A stretch of 64,000 nt of DNA from Vreelandella glaciei (lineage in GTDB: Bacteria > Pseudomonadota > Gammaproteobacteria > Pseudomonadales > Halomonadaceae): the NCBI RefSeq assembly GCF_013415125.1, contig NZ_JACCDE010000004.1, positions 62,001 through 126,000 of the forward strand, read 5' to 3'. The translations under genes were made by a program, and so were the position numbers. How positions within the stretch are numbered: the stretch's first letter is position 1; every line of letters starts with the position of its first letter. Shown here one piece after another: positions 35,567-47,153 of this stretch. Under the pieces are notes generated by a model. That model had not been told where the DNA came from. It did not search any database and worked only from the letters and a program-made list of their open reading frames with translations.

Positions 35567-36853
35567 TTATTTTTTCGGGTAGTCGCGCTGGTCATGACCA
35601 ATATAGAGCTGACGCGGACGGCCGATTTTGTAGCTTTCGCTGAGCATTTCGTGCCAATGAGAGATCCAGCCAATGGTGCGCGATACCGCGAAGATCACGG
35701 TGAACATATTGGTGGGGATACCCATCGCTTTCAGGATGATGCCTGAATAGAAGTCTACGTTCGGGTATAGCTTACGCTCGATGAAGTACTCGTCTTCAAG
35801 GGCGATCTGCTCAAGACGCTTGGCGATTTTAAGCTGTGGGTCGTCGGCCATGCCGAGTTCTGCAAGTACTTCGTCGCAGGTCTCTTTCATTACCTTGGCG
35901 CGCGGATCGAAGTTGCGATATACGCGGTGGCCAAAGCCCATTAGCTTGAATGGGTCGTCTTTGTCCTTGGCTTTATCGACAAAGTGCTGGATGTTCTCTT
36001 CGGAGTCTTCGCCGATTTCGTCGAGCATCGCCAGTACGGCTTCGTTAGCGCCGCCGTGAGCGGGGCCCCAAAGTGCCGCGATACCAGCGCTGATACAGGC
36101 GAATGGGTTAGCGCCCGTGGAGCCTGCAAGGCGTACCGTAGAGGTAGAGGCGTTCTGCTCGTGGTCCGCATGTAGCATAAAGATGCGGTCCATGGCTTTC
36201 GCGAATACCGGGTTAATTTTGTACTCTTCGCACGGGTTGCTGAACATCATGTAGAGGAAGTTCTCTGCATAGCTCAGGTCGTTGCGCGGATAGTTGAACG
36301 GCTGCCCCACATTATACTTGTGCGACATGGCCGCCAGCGTCGGCATTTTAGCAATCAGACGGATCGCACTAATCACACGATCTTCTTCTTGAGTAATGTC
36401 CATATGGTCATGATAGAAAGCGGCTAGGCCGCCGACTACGCCACACAGGATAGACATCGGGTGCGCGTCGCGGCGGAACCCTTTAAAGAAGTTGTTGATC
36501 TGATCGTGAACCATGGTGTGGTTACGAATGCGCGATTCAAAATCTGCGTATTGCTCGTCGTTAGGTAGCTCACCAAATAGCAGGGTGTAGCACACTTCTA
36601 CGAAATTAGACTCTTTGGCCAGCTGGTCGATGGGGTAGCCGCGGTGAAGCAGTACGCCCTTGCCGCCATCAATATAGGTGATGGCAGATTGGCAGGAAGA
36701 GGTGGCCATAAAGCCGGGATCGTAGGTGAACAGGCCTTCAGCGCCTAAGCCGCGTACGTCGATGACGTCGGGGCCAAGTGTGCCGGAATACATGGGTAGC
36801 TCGATCGGTTTATCAAGACCGTCTACCGTCAATGTCGCTTTCCTGTCAGCCAT
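35567..36853 (-). CDS. gltA: Citrate synthase (type II, hexameric)
   Basis: This 428-residue enzyme condenses acetyl-CoA and oxaloacetate as the entry step of the TCA cycle. The active-site segments [48 protein letters not shown] and the substrate arginine region [13 protein letters not shown] are all present, and the N-terminal extension is that of the NADH-sensitive type II enzymes. AAGGAGG lies about seven bases before the ATG. It is transcribed divergently from sdhC with its own promoter. Confidence 0.98.
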   Translation of the reverse strand: MADRKATLTVDGLDKPIELPMYSGTLGPDVIDVRGLGAEGLFTYDPGFMATSSCQSAITYIDGGKGVLLHRGYPIDQLAKESNFVEVCYTLLFGELPNDEQYADFESRIRNHTMVHDQINNFFKGFRRDAHPMSILCGVVGGLAAFYHDHMDITQEEDRVISAIRLIAKMPTLAAMSHKYNVGQPFNYPRNDLSYAENFLYMMFSNPCEEYKINPVFAKAMDRIFMLHADHEQNASTSTVRLAGSTGANPFACISAGIAALWGPAHGGANEAVLAMLDEIGEDSEENIQHFVDKAKDKDDPFKLMGFGHRVYRNFDPRAKVMKETCDEVLAELGMADDPQLKIAKRLEQIALEDEYFIERKLYPNVDFYSGIILKAMGIPTNMFTVIFAVSRTIGWISHWHEMLSESYKIGRPRQLYIGHDQRDYPKK

Positions 36854-37352
36854 GCTGGCCTCCTTTCGAATTCGGGTTGGGACGTAAAGTCGTTGCTGCG
36901 CATACCGCGCCGGCGAAAAGGCCTGCCCACTATAGAAGTGTGCGACATTTTGTCAATTAGCCTAAGCGCTAGCTGTGTATTGTACAAAAATTGTTATTAT
37001 GATGAGTGTTGTATAAGATTTAAAAGTCTACAATATGACAAAGCGTTAAAAGACCGGCGATATTTTAACAATAGTTTAACATGAGATGTTAACAGGCTTA
37101 TCAAATTGCTACTCTATCGTCACTATAGCGATGCTGCAGCGCAAAATCGAATCCGAATGATGGTAATTTTCTTGCACCATAGTCGAGTTAAGCCTGAGTT
37201 CGGTTTGTAAGCGAGGGCGAAGGTTCTTATAATCCACGGCGCGCGACCGGCAGGTAGGTGGTCGTGCCCGACTTGGCAACGGCCGAGCCCCTTCCAGCAA
37301 CCACCGCCCGCTCGGGCCATGCCCGACCTGTCGCAGAGCGGGCCAAGAGAGT
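36854..37352. other. gltA-sdhC divergent promoter region
   Basis: This 499-bp gap carries the gltA promoter on the minus strand and must carry the sdh promoter on the plus strand. A possible plus-strand pair is TTGTTA (36991) with TAAGAT (37014), 17 bp apart, which is weak. No gene is seen. Confidence 0.55.
36929..36956 (-). promoter_or_regulatory. Sigma-70 promoter of gltA
   Basis: On the minus strand TTGACA (36951-36956) and TATAGT (36929-36934) are separated by 16 bp. The start would fall near 36922, giving a leader of about 70 nt before gltA. Confidence 0.75.
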
Positions 37353-37742
37353 GTGTACAAAGCCGTGAATAGCAAACGACCCGTAAACCTAGACCTTACT
37401 ACGATCCATTTCCCACTGCCGGCCCTGACGTCGATCGCACACCGTATTACGGGTGTCATCCTGTTCATTGGCCTGATTTTCGCTTTTTGGGCGCTGGGTA
37501 AATCCTTGTCATCTCCGGCGGGTTTTGACGCCGTTAGCGATGTGCTGGCCAATAATTTCTTGGCTAAGTTAATCGCTTGGGGGCTGTTGTCCGCCCTGGC
37601 ATTCCACTTTGTAGCAGGCATTAAGCACCTGCTGATGGATGCCGATATTGGGGTAACCCTTGAAGGTGGCGTACAAAAAGCGCAGATCACCGTCGTGGTC
37701 AGTGCCGTTCTGATTATTCTGGCAGGAGTTTGGGTATGGTAA
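37353..37742 (+). CDS. sdhC: Succinate dehydrogenase cytochrome b556 subunit
   Basis: This is one of the two membrane anchors of complex II, binding heme b and ubiquinone. NSKRPVNLDLTTIHFPLPALTSIAHRITG is the conserved N-terminus, with the serine and arginine of the quinone site, and the heme histidine is in ALAFHFVAGIKHL. Three membrane helices fit its 125-129 residues. Two GTG codons are possible starts: 37353, with AAGAGAG very close, and 37365, which begins as in Pseudomonas homologues. The longer form is given. The stop overlaps the start of sdhD. Confidence 0.93.
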   Translation: MYKAVNSKRPVNLDLTTIHFPLPALTSIAHRITGVILFIGLIFAFWALGKSLSSPAGFDAVSDVLANNFLAKLIAWGLLSALAFHFVAGIKHLLMDADIGVTLEGGVQKAQITVVVSAVLIILAGVWVW

Positions 37743-38083
37743 CTAACATCACAAGTTTTGGCCGTAGTGGGCTTTCTGACTGGCTGATGCAGCGCGTTTC
37801 GGCGGTAATTCTGGCCATCTACACGGTCTTTATCGTTGCCTTCCTGCTGTTTAATCCCGATCTCGATTACTACGCGTGGAGCGGCCTGTTCAACCAGACG
37901 TGGATGCGGATTTTCTCGCTACTGGCGTTCGTCGCCTTAGCCGCGCACGCCTGGATCGGCCTATGGACCGTCACCACCGACTATCTCAAGTCCACTCGCC
38001 TGCGCGTGGGTGTCCAAGCTGTCATCATCCTGGGCATTTTCGTGTACTTGGTGTGGGGCATTCAAATTCTGTGGGGAGCTTGA
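37736..38083 (+). CDS. sdhD: Succinate dehydrogenase hydrophobic membrane anchor
   Basis: This 115-residue second anchor of complex II has three hydrophobic helices and the conserved [16 protein letters not shown] start and the heme-binding histidine in [16 protein letters not shown]. The ATG at 37736 follows AGGAG by eight bases and overlaps the last seven bases of sdhC, a usual coupling in sdh operons. Confidence 0.94.
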   Translation: MVTNITSFGRSGLSDWLMQRVSAVILAIYTVFIVAFLLFNPDLDYYAWSGLFNQTWMRIFSLLAFVALAAHAWIGLWTVTTDYLKSTRLRVGVQAVIILGIFVYLVWGIQILWGA

Positions 38084-38087
38084 TTAC

Positions 38088-39860
38088 ATGTCTAATCTGC
38101 GTAGCCTGACGTTTGACGCCATTATCATTGGTGGCGGTGGTGCTGGCCTGCGAGCCGCGCTTGAACTTGCCAAGTCCGGCAAAAAGACGGCCGTGTTATC
38201 GAAAGTTTTCCCGACCCGCTCTCACACCGTTTCTGCTCAGGGTGGTATCACCTGTGCAATCGCGTCTGATGACCCGAATGATGACTGGCGCTGGCACATG
38301 TACGACACCGTTAAAGGCGGCGACTATATCGCTGACCAGGACGCGGCTGAGTATATGTGTTCTGAAGGCCCGAAAGCGGTCTTTGAGCTCGAACACATGG
38401 GCCTGCCGTTCTCGCGTTTAGATAACGGCCGTATTTATCAGCGTCCGTTCGGTGGTCAGTCAAAGAACTTCGGTGAAGGTGGCCAGGCGGCACGTACCTG
38501 TGCGGCGGCTGACCGTACCGGCCACGCGCTGTTGCACACGCTTTATCAGAATAACTTGAAGAACGATACCGTGTTCCTCAACGAGTGGTACGCGGTTGAT
38601 CTGGTCAAAAACGCCAGCGGTGACGTGGTCGGTTGTATCGCCATGTGCATCGAGACGGGCGAAGTAGTTCACGTTAAATCGAAGGCCACGGTACTCGCGA
38701 CCGGTGGTGCAGGCCGTATTTACGCCTCCACGACTAACGCCTTGATCAATACCGGTGACGGCATCGGTATGGCGCTGCGTGCGGGCTTCCCGATGCAGGA
38801 CATGGAAATGTGGCAGTTCCACCCGACCGGCATTTACGGTGCGGGCACGCTGGTCACAGAAGGCTGCCGCGGTGAAGGCGGCTACCTGATCAATAAAGAC
38901 GGCGAGCGCTTTATGGAGCGTTATGCACCGAACGCCAAAGATTTGGCCGGCCGTGACGTTGTTGCTCGTTCAATGGTCATGGAAATTCTGGAAGGTCGTG
39001 GCTGTGGCGAGAAGGGCGATCACGTCTTCCTGAAGCTTGATCACCTGGGCGAAGAGGTGCTTGGTAAGCGCCTGCCCGGTATCGTTGAGCTTTCTAAGAC
39101 CTTTGCTCACGTTGACCCGGCAAAAGATCCAATCCCGGTCGTGCCGACCTGCCACTATATGATGGGCGGTATTCCGACCAATATTCATGGTCAGGCGATT
39201 ACCATGGACGAAAGCGGTAACGATCATATCGTTAACGGTCTGTTTGCCTGTGGTGAGGCGGCGTGTGTATCGGTTCACGGTGCCAACCGCTTGGGCGGTA
39301 ACTCACTGCTCGATCTGGTAGTGTTTGGGCGTGCCGCGGGTATGTTTATCGAAGGTGCGCTGAACGCAGGCATTGAGTACCTGGACGCTTCTGAGTCTGA
39401 CATTGAGTCGGCCATGAAGCGGATCACGCGCTGGAATGAGTCTGAGGGTGGTGAAAGTATTCCTGAGCTGAAGGCTGAGCTTCAGGACATCATGCAAACT
39501 TCCTTCGGCGTATTCCGTGAAGAGAAAAACATGCTGGAAGGCGTCGACAAGCTAGCGCTACTGCGTGAGCGTATCGCCAATGCCCACCTGCCTGACAAGT
39601 CCAATGCCTTTAACACTGCCCGTGTAGAAGCGCTGGAACTCGATAACTTGATGGAAGTGGCTGAAGCGACGGCGATCGCTGCCCTTGAGCGTAAAGAGAG
39701 CCGCGGCGCCCACTCGCGCTACGACTATCCAGACCGTGATGACGTCAACTGGCTGAAGCACTCGCTGTTCTTCCCTGCGACGAAAGAGCTGAAAAAACGC
39801 GACGTTAACTTCAAGCCGAAAACTGTTGATACGTTCGAGCCTAAGGTTCGTACCTACTAA
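38088..39860 (+). CDS. sdhA: Succinate dehydrogenase flavoprotein subunit
   Basis: This 590-residue catalytic subunit oxidises succinate to fumarate with covalently bound FAD. The FAD motif [14 protein letters not shown], the flavinylation histidine in [10 protein letters not shown], the active-site [21 protein letters not shown] and the [13 protein letters not shown] arginine are intact. The ATG at 38088 follows GGGGAG and lies 4 bp after sdhD; a longer in-frame extension overlaps sdhD and is rejected. Confidence 0.98.
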   Translation: MSNLRSLTFDAIIIGGGGAGLRAALELAKSGKKTAVLSKVFPTRSHTVSAQGGITCAIASDDPNDDWRWHMYDTVKGGDYIADQDAAEYMCSEGPKAVFELEHMGLPFSRLDNGRIYQRPFGGQSKNFGEGGQAARTCAAADRTGHALLHTLYQNNLKNDTVFLNEWYAVDLVKNASGDVVGCIAMCIETGEVVHVKSKATVLATGGAGRIYASTTNALINTGDGIGMALRAGFPMQDMEMWQFHPTGIYGAGTLVTEGCRGEGGYLINKDGERFMERYAPNAKDLAGRDVVARSMVMEILEGRGCGEKGDHVFLKLDHLGEEVLGKRLPGIVELSKTFAHVDPAKDPIPVVPTCHYMMGGIPTNIHGQAITMDESGNDHIVNGLFACGEAACVSVHGANRLGGNSLLDLVVFGRAAGMFIEGALNAGIEYLDASESDIESAMKRITRWNESEGGESIPELKAELQDIMQTSFGVFREEKNMLEGVDKLALLRERIANAHLPDKSNAFNTARVEALELDNLMEVAEATAIAALERKESRGAHSRYDYPDRDDVNWLKHSLFFPATKELKKRDVNFKPKTVDTFEPKVRTY

Positions 39861-39887
39861 ACGCCGCATAGACGAGAGGGAGTCACT

Positions 39888-40598
39888 ATGTCCAATCTTC
39901 AGGTATCCGTATACCGCTACAATCCGGAAACCGACTCCGCACCTTACATGCAGGAGTTTCAGGTCGATACCAAAGGCCGCGATGTGATGGTGCTGGATGT
40001 TCTTCATATGATGAAAGAGCAAGACAGCGGTTTGGCGTTTCGCCGTAGCTGCCGTGAGGGTGTTTGCGGTTCTGACGGCATGAACATGAACGGCAAAAAT
40101 GGCTTGGCGTGTATTACGCCTTTGTCAGACGTTGTGAAGAACAACAAGCTGGTGCTGCGTCCGCTGCCAGGCTTGCCGGTTATTCGCGATATGGTGGTCG
40201 ATATGGGCTTGTTCTATAAGCAGTACGAGCGTATTCAGCCGTATCTGCAAAACGACACGCCGCCGCCTGCCATTGAGCGCCTGCAGTCGCCGGAAGAGCG
40301 CGACAAGCTTGATGGCTTGTATGAGTGTATTCTGTGCGCCTGCTGCTCAACGTCTTGCCCGTCGTTCTGGTGGAACCCAGAGAAGTTTGTTGGCCCAGCC
40401 GGTTTGCTGCAGTCTTACCGTTTCCTGGCCGATTCACGTGACACGGCTACCAGCGAGCGGTTGAGCAATCTGGAAGATCCGTTCTCGGTGTTCCGTTGCC
40501 GTGGCATAATGAACTGTGTGGCGGTTTGCCCAAAAGGCCTAAATCCCACTCGGGCGATTGGTAAAATTCGTGAAATGCTTCTCGCTGATGCTACCTAA
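39888..40598 (+). CDS. sdhB: Succinate dehydrogenase iron-sulfur subunit
   Basis: This 236-residue electron-transfer subunit carries the [2Fe-2S] ligands in SCREGVCGSDGMNMNGKNGLAC and the [4Fe-4S] and [3Fe-4S] ligands in CILCACCSTSCPS and CRGIMNCVAVCPKGLNP. GAGGGAG lies before the ATG. It is 27 bp after sdhA and closes the sdhCDAB unit. Confidence 0.98.
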   Translation: MSNLQVSVYRYNPETDSAPYMQEFQVDTKGRDVMVLDVLHMMKEQDSGLAFRRSCREGVCGSDGMNMNGKNGLACITPLSDVVKNNKLVLRPLPGLPVIRDMVVDMGLFYKQYERIQPYLQNDTPPPAIERLQSPEERDKLDGLYECILCACCSTSCPSFWWNPEKFVGPAGLLQSYRFLADSRDTATSERLSNLEDPFSVFRCRGIMNCVAVCPKGLNPTRAIGKIREMLLADAT

Positions 40599-40948
40599 GT
40601 TCATGACATTTGAGTAAAAAAGCGTGTGCCACTTAAGTTGGGTAACAATGCCACTTAAATCATGGCGCTTCGCTTGTTATCATAGGGTTTGTCACGTGGT
40701 GCGGCGTCACGTCGCACCGCTGGTCAGACAAGTTTGAAAGCCGGTGCCTTGGGTACCGGCTTTCGAGCATGAACTGAAGACGAAACACCGTATGACGCGT
40801 TAGATAATGAATAGTTAGATGAATAGGGTTTCCGGCCGTTGGCCGGCGCCGCCGGCAAACGTCCCGCCCCGCCGGCAGGGCAATAGCGATGTCGCCGCAC
40901 GTTTGCGACGATACCGATACCACCCCATCAGTGCAGGGTGACCGAGAG
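40599..40948. other. Intergenic region between sdhB and sucA with two hairpins
   Basis: Two imperfect stem-loops lie here: GGTGCG/CGCACC around 40698-40718, and a 13-bp stem GAAAGCCGGTGCC/GGTACCGGCTTTC at 40736-40764 with one G-U pair. The second lacks a U-tract, so it may be an RNA-processing or stability element between the sdh and suc parts. A GC-rich stretch with GCCGGC repeats follows to about 40880. Confidence 0.6.
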
Positions 40949-43783
40949 ATGCAACAAGGCATAATGGAGTTGATGTGGCGTTCCTCTCACGTTAGTGGCG
41001 GCAATGTTCACTACGTGGAGGCGCTTTACGAGCAGTACCTCGCCGATCCTGAGTCTGTCCCTGACGAATGGCGCAGCTATTTTGATGAGTTGCCGCGTCC
41101 CGAGGGCAGTGCCTCCCACGATGTTCCACTAAGCCCAGTCCGTGATCAGTTCTACCAGCTGGGGCGCGAAAGTCGTCCGGGCCGTGTAGTCGCCGCTGCC
41201 GATAGCGGTGAAAACAAAAAGCAGGTAAAAGTCCTGCAGCTGATTAACGCCTACCGCTTCCGTGGCCATCAAAAGGCCAATATCGACCCGCTAGGACTGC
41301 GTAATCCCACCCCCGTCCCCGATCTTGATCTGTCCTTTCATCAGCTCTCAAAAGCTGATTTGGACACCGAGTTCCAAACCGGTTCTTTCTTTTTAGGTAT
41401 CGACAAAGCCCCATTGCGTGACATCGTTGATGCGTTGGAGCGCACATACTGCCGCTCCATCGGCTGCGAGATCATGCATATCGTCGATACGGAAGAGAAA
41501 CGTTGGTTACAGCGACGTTTCGAGTCGGTACGCAGTGCGCCTGATTTCAGTGCTGATGTGCGTAAGCACGTACTGGAGCGTTTGACGGCCGCTGAAGGTT
41601 TGGAGAATTACCTGGCATCCAAGTATCCAGGTACCAAGCGCTTTGGTCTTGAAGGCGGTGAAACGTTTGTGCCAATGATGGATGAACTCATCCAGCGTGC
41701 CGGCGGTTATGGCACCAAGGAAGTGGTCATTGGCATGGCACACCGTGGGCGACTCAACCTATTGGTCAATATTTTGGGTAAAAACCCAGCTGACTTGATC
41801 GATGAGTTTGACGGCAAGAAAGTGATTGAGCGTGGCTCAGGTGACGTGAAGTACCACCAGGGCTTCAGTTCGAACGTCATGTCCCCGGGCGGCGAAGTCC
41901 ATTTGGCGATGTCGTTTAACCCATCGCACCTGGAAATCGTTGCACCCGTCGTGGAAGGTTCGGTGCGTGCCCGCCAAGATCGCCGTAACGACGAAGAGGG
42001 TAGCAAAGTGCTACCGATCAACGTCCACGGCGATGCAGCGTTTGCCGGTCAAGGCGTGGTGATGGAGACATTCCAGATGTCCCAGACCCGTGCTTTTAAA
42101 ACCGGTGGCACGGTCCACATTGTGATTAACAACCAAGTGGGCTTCACCACCTCGCATCCGCTGGATGCACGCTCCACAGAATACTGCACTGATATTGCCA
42201 AGATGGTTCAAGCGCCTATTTTCCATGTTAATGGCGATGACCCGGATGCAGTGCTGCACGCCACTCAAGTAGCCCTTGATTACCGTCAGCAGTTTAAGAA
42301 AGACGTGGTGATCGATCTGGTCTGCTACCGTCGCCGTGGCCACAACGAAGCTGATGAGCCGTCAGGCACGCAGCCGATGATGTATGCCAAAATAAAAGAT
42401 CACCCCTCTGCGCGCTCGCTTTATGCCAAGCGCCTGGTTGATCAGGGTGTGCTCTCTGAAGAGTCCGCCAAAGCGATGATAGAGACCTATCGTGATGACC
42501 TGGTGGCGGGTAACCACGTAGCCAATGCGTTGGTGCAAGAGCCCAATGCCTCTCTATTCGTTGATTGGGCGCCTTACCTGGGCCACGAGTGGACCGGCGA
42601 TGCAGACACGACGATTGATATGAAGCGTCTGCAGCAGTTGGCTGCCCGTATGTGCGAGGTGCCGGATGGCGTCGACGTTCAGCGTCAAGTCGCCAAGATT
42701 TATGAAGATCGCCGTAAAATGCAGGCCGGTGGTTTGGCACTGAACTGGGGCTTTGCGGAAACGTTAGCCTACGCCACGCTGTTAGAGCAGGGTCACCCGA
42801 TTCGGATTACCGGGCAAGACGTGGGCCGCGGCACTTTCTCCCACCGCCATGCGGTGGTGCATAACCAGAAAGATGGCACCACTTATGTTCCGCTGCAGAA
42901 CATGGCCGATGGTCAACCGCGCTTTACTATTCATGACTCCTTCCTCTCGGAAGAAGCCGTGCTGGCGTTCGAGTATGGCTACTCCACCACAGCACCGAAT
43001 GATTTAGTGATCTGGGAAGCCCAGTTTGGTGACTTCTTTAACGGCGCACAGGTCGTCGTTGACCAGTTCATCTCCTCCGGTGAGACGAAGTGGGGCCGGG
43101 TGTGTGGTTTGACCATGCTGTTACCACACGGCTACGAAGGCCAGGGTCCGGAGCACTCTTCGGCACGCTTGGAGCGTTTCCTGCAAATGTGTGCTGAGCA
43201 CAATATGCAGGTGTGCGTACCGACGACCCCCGCGCAGATTTATCATCTATTGCGTCGTCAGGTGATTCGTCCGCTGCGTAAGCCGCTCATCGTAATGACG
43301 CCTAAATCGCTGCTGCGTCATAAAGAAGCGACGTCGAGCCTTGAAGATCTGGCCCACGGCAAGTTCCATATGGTGCTCGCTGATCAAGCCGATCTTGCGC
43401 CGGAGAAGGTCACCCGCGTTGTACTTTGTGCTGGCAAGGTCTACTACGACTTAGCCGCTTGGCGCGCCGAGAATGAGCGCCATGACACGGCAATCTTGCG
43501 TGTTGAGCAGCTTTATCCCTTCCCGAAAGAAGAGCTTCTGGAAGCGCTGCAAGGCTATACCAATGTAGAAGACATTGTGTGGTGCCAGGAAGAACCGCTT
43601 AATCAGGGCGCTTGGTACTCCAGTCAGCACAATATGCGTGCAGTGGCCGATATGCTGAAAGATGGCTTCGGACGCGAGTTGAAATTTGCAGGACGTCCTG
43701 CCTCTGCTGCACCAGCAGCTGGCTATATGTCCGTCCATACTGAACAGCAGCGCCAGCTGGTGGAAGACGCTTTTAATTTATAA
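40949..43783 (+). CDS. sucA: 2-oxoglutarate dehydrogenase E1 component
   Basis: This 944-residue thiamin-diphosphate enzyme decarboxylates 2-oxoglutarate. The ATG at 40949 is chosen because the protein from there (MQQGIMELMWRSSHVSGGN) aligns with Pseudomonas and E. coli N-termini; an open frame 20 codons longer has no homology. The ThDP-binding segment is around NGDDPDAVLHATQVALDYRQQFKKDVVIDLVCYRRRGHNE, and GMAHRGRLNLLVNILGK, TGQDVGRGTFSHRHAV and LLPHGYEGQGPEHSSARLERFLQ are conserved blocks. It starts the sucAB-lpd-sucCD run. Confidence 0.97.
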   Translation: MQQGIMELMWRSSHVSGGNVHYVEALYEQYLADPESVPDEWRSYFDELPRPEGSASHDVPLSPVRDQFYQLGRESRPGRVVAAADSGENKKQVKVLQLINAYRFRGHQKANIDPLGLRNPTPVPDLDLSFHQLSKADLDTEFQTGSFFLGIDKAPLRDIVDALERTYCRSIGCEIMHIVDTEEKRWLQRRFESVRSAPDFSADVRKHVLERLTAAEGLENYLASKYPGTKRFGLEGGETFVPMMDELIQRAGGYGTKEVVIGMAHRGRLNLLVNILGKNPADLIDEFDGKKVIERGSGDVKYHQGFSSNVMSPGGEVHLAMSFNPSHLEIVAPVVEGSVRARQDRRNDEEGSKVLPINVHGDAAFAGQGVVMETFQMSQTRAFKTGGTVHIVINNQVGFTTSHPLDARSTEYCTDIAKMVQAPIFHVNGDDPDAVLHATQVALDYRQQFKKDVVIDLVCYRRRGHNEADEPSGTQPMMYAKIKDHPSARSLYAKRLVDQGVLSEESAKAMIETYRDDLVAGNHVANALVQEPNASLFVDWAPYLGHEWTGDADTTIDMKRLQQLAARMCEVPDGVDVQRQVAKIYEDRRKMQAGGLALNWGFAETLAYATLLEQGHPIRITGQDVGRGTFSHRHAVVHNQKDGTTYVPLQNMADGQPRFTIHDSFLSEEAVLAFEYGYSTTAPNDLVIWEAQFGDFFNGAQVVVDQFISSGETKWGRVCGLTMLLPHGYEGQGPEHSSARLERFLQMCAEHNMQVCVPTTPAQIYHLLRRQVIRPLRKPLIVMTPKSLLRHKEATSSLEDLAHGKFHMVLADQADLAPEKVTRVVLCAGKVYYDLAAWRAENERHDTAILRVEQLYPFPKEELLEALQGYTNVEDIVWCQEEPLNQGAWYSSQHNMRAVADMLKDGFGRELKFAGRPASAAPAAGYMSVHTEQQRQLVEDAFNL

Positions 43784-43821
43784 GCGGCCACCGGATTTAG
43801 AGAACACATAAGGGAAACGAC

Positions 43822-45414
43822 ATGGCTACTGAGATCAAAGCGCCAACCTTTCCGGAATCCGTTGCCGAAGGCACAGTGGCGGCGTGGCATAAAAAGCCGG
43901 GTGACAGCGTTGAGCGTGACGAGCTGATTGTTGAGATTGAAACCGACAAAGTGGTGCTTGAAGTCGTCGCACCGGAAGCGGGTACCCTGACCGACGTCAT
44001 GGCCGAAGAGGGCGATACCGTTCAGTCAGAGCAGGTGCTGGGCAAAATCGGTGAAGGCAGTGCGTCAGGCAGCAAGGAAGAGAAATCTTCTAGCGATGAT
44101 AGCGCTGAAAAATCCGAAGAGAAGTCTGACGTTAAGGCGTCTGAAGAGAAGCAAGAAAAGCCTGCCAGTAGCGGTGGCGGCAAGCAGCACGACGTAAAAG
44201 CCCCGAGCTTCCCTGAGTCGATTCAGGAAGGCACCGTGGCCACTTGGCACAAAAAAGTCGGCGAAGCGGTCAAGCGCGATGAGGTGCTGGCCGACATCGA
44301 AACCGATAAAGTCGTACTGGAAGTGGTTGCGCCGGCCGATGGCGCCCTGGCTGAAATTAAAGCCGAAGAGGGTAGCCAGGTCGAATCCGAAGCGATTCTC
44401 GCGACCTTTACCGAAGGCGCCGGTGGCGACAGCAGTGGTAGCGAAAGCGGCGGCGATGCAGCGCCTGCTAAAGCTGACACCAGCAGCGACGACGATGGCG
44501 CCGATGAGAAAGTCGGTGACAAGATCCTCGCTCCGGCTGCGCGTAAAATGGTGGCTGAGCACGACCTGGACGTTGCCAAGATTAAGGGCACCGGAAAAGG
44601 TGGCCGCATCCTGAAAGAAGACGTACAGAAAGCGGTCAAAGACGGTTCCGCCAAGAAAGCAGCCAAATCAGCGGCACCGGCGAAATCGGCTGCTGCACCG
44701 GCGGCCGAGGGGGAGCGCATCGAGAAGCGCGTGCCGATGAGCCGCCTGCGTCAAACCATCGCCAAGCGCTTGGTTCAGGCGCAGCAAACGGCGGCGATGC
44801 TGACGACCTATAACGAAGTGGACATGACCGAGATCATGGCCCTGCGTGCGCAGTACAAAGAGACGTTCTTAAAAGCTCACGATATCAAACTGGGCTTTAT
44901 GGGCTTCTTTGTCAAAGCAGCTTCAGAAGCGCTCAAACGTTATCCGGACGTGAACGCCTCTATCGACGGCACCGACATCGTTTATCACGGTTACCAGGAT
45001 ATCGGCGTTGCCGTTTCCACCGACCGTGGTCTGGTCGTGCCGGTACTGCGCGACACCGACAGCATGAAAATTGCTGACGTCGAGCGCAAAATTGTCGATT
45101 TCGGCAAGCGTGGTCGTGACGGTAAGCTGGGCATGGACGACATGATCGGCGGCACCTTTACCATCACCAACGGTGGTACTTTTGGCTCGTTGATGTCGAC
45201 CCCGATCATCAACCCGCCGCAAACCGCCATTCTGGGCATGCACAAAATCCAGGATCGTCCGATGGCAGTTAACGGCAAGGTCGAGATTCGTCCGATGATG
45301 TATCTGGCGCTCTCTTACGACCACCGTATGATCGACGGCAAAGACGCCGTTCAATTCTTGGTTACCTTGAAAGAATTGCTGGAAGACCCGGCTCGTCTGC
45401 TGCTGGATGTCTAA
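43822..45414 (+). CDS. sucB: 2-oxoglutarate dehydrogenase E2 (dihydrolipoyl succinyltransferase) with two lipoyl domains
   Basis: This 530-residue core subunit transfers succinyl groups to CoA. It has two lipoyl domains, each with the target lysine in [11 protein letters not shown] or [11 protein letters not shown] (Lys43 and Lys163). They are joined by an acidic Ser/Glu/Lys-rich linker (about 78-120). A peripheral-subunit-binding domain ([32 protein letters not shown], about 237-268) follows, then the catalytic domain with the C-terminal DHRMIDG motif. Typical gammaproteobacterial SucB proteins are near 400 residues with a single lipoyl domain, so this one is enlarged by a duplicated domain. 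Confidence 0.96.
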   Translation: MATEIKAPTFPESVAEGTVAAWHKKPGDSVERDELIVEIETDKVVLEVVAPEAGTLTDVMAEEGDTVQSEQVLGKIGEGSASGSKEEKSSSDDSAEKSEEKSDVKASEEKQEKPASSGGGKQHDVKAPSFPESIQEGTVATWHKKVGEAVKRDEVLADIETDKVVLEVVAPADGALAEIKAEEGSQVESEAILATFTEGAGGDSSGSESGGDAAPAKADTSSDDDGADEKVGDKILAPAARKMVAEHDLDVAKIKGTGKGGRILKEDVQKAVKDGSAKKAAKSAAPAKSAAAPAAEGERIEKRVPMSRLRQTIAKRLVQAQQTAAMLTTYNEVDMTEIMALRAQYKETFLKAHDIKLGFMGFFVKAASEALKRYPDVNASIDGTDIVYHGYQDIGVAVSTDRGLVVPVLRDTDSMKIADVERKIVDFGKRGRDGKLGMDDMIGGTFTITNGGTFGSLMSTPIINPPQTAILGMHKIQDRPMAVNGKVEIRPMMYLALSYDHRMIDGKDAVQFLVTLKELLEDPARLLLDV

Positions 45415-45437
45415 AGTATAAGCGTCATCTTTATTGA

Positions 45438-46976
<1,539 letters not shown>

Positions 46977-46993
46977 TTTAGTTAAACAACGAA

Positions 46994-47016
46994 GCGCCAC
47001 CTTTTATGGGTGGCGC
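46994..47016 (+). terminator. Hairpin after lpdA
   Basis: An 8-bp stem GCGCCACC/GGTGGCGC with a 7-base loop lies 18 bp after lpdA. It lacks a U-tract, so it may attenuate or protect the transcript rather than end it. Confidence 0.5.
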
Positions 47017-47061
47017 AAACTTTCGGCTTTGTGGTAACAAACAAAGATCGAAAGAACGGGG

Positions 47062-47119
47062 ATGACCAGTTCTTTTAAGACCGTTCTTGTAAGACTGCTC
47101 TTAAAAAAGAACTGATCAT
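47062..47119 (+). repeat. Long imperfect inverted repeat upstream of sucC
   Basis: ATGACCAGTTCTTTTAAGA (47062-47080) is complementary, with a few mismatches, to TCTTAAAAAAGAACTGATCAT (47099-47119), with an 18-base loop. It lies 34 bp before sucC and would fold in the lpdA-sucC mRNA. Confidence 0.7.
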
Positions 47120-47153
47120 TGTTCGAGTCACATGCAACCAATGGCATGAATCG

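Noticed and set aside
38010..38087. N-terminal extension of sdhA into sdhD
   Set aside because: The extension overlaps sdhD coding sequence and lacks homology; the ATG at 38088 has GGGGAG upstream.
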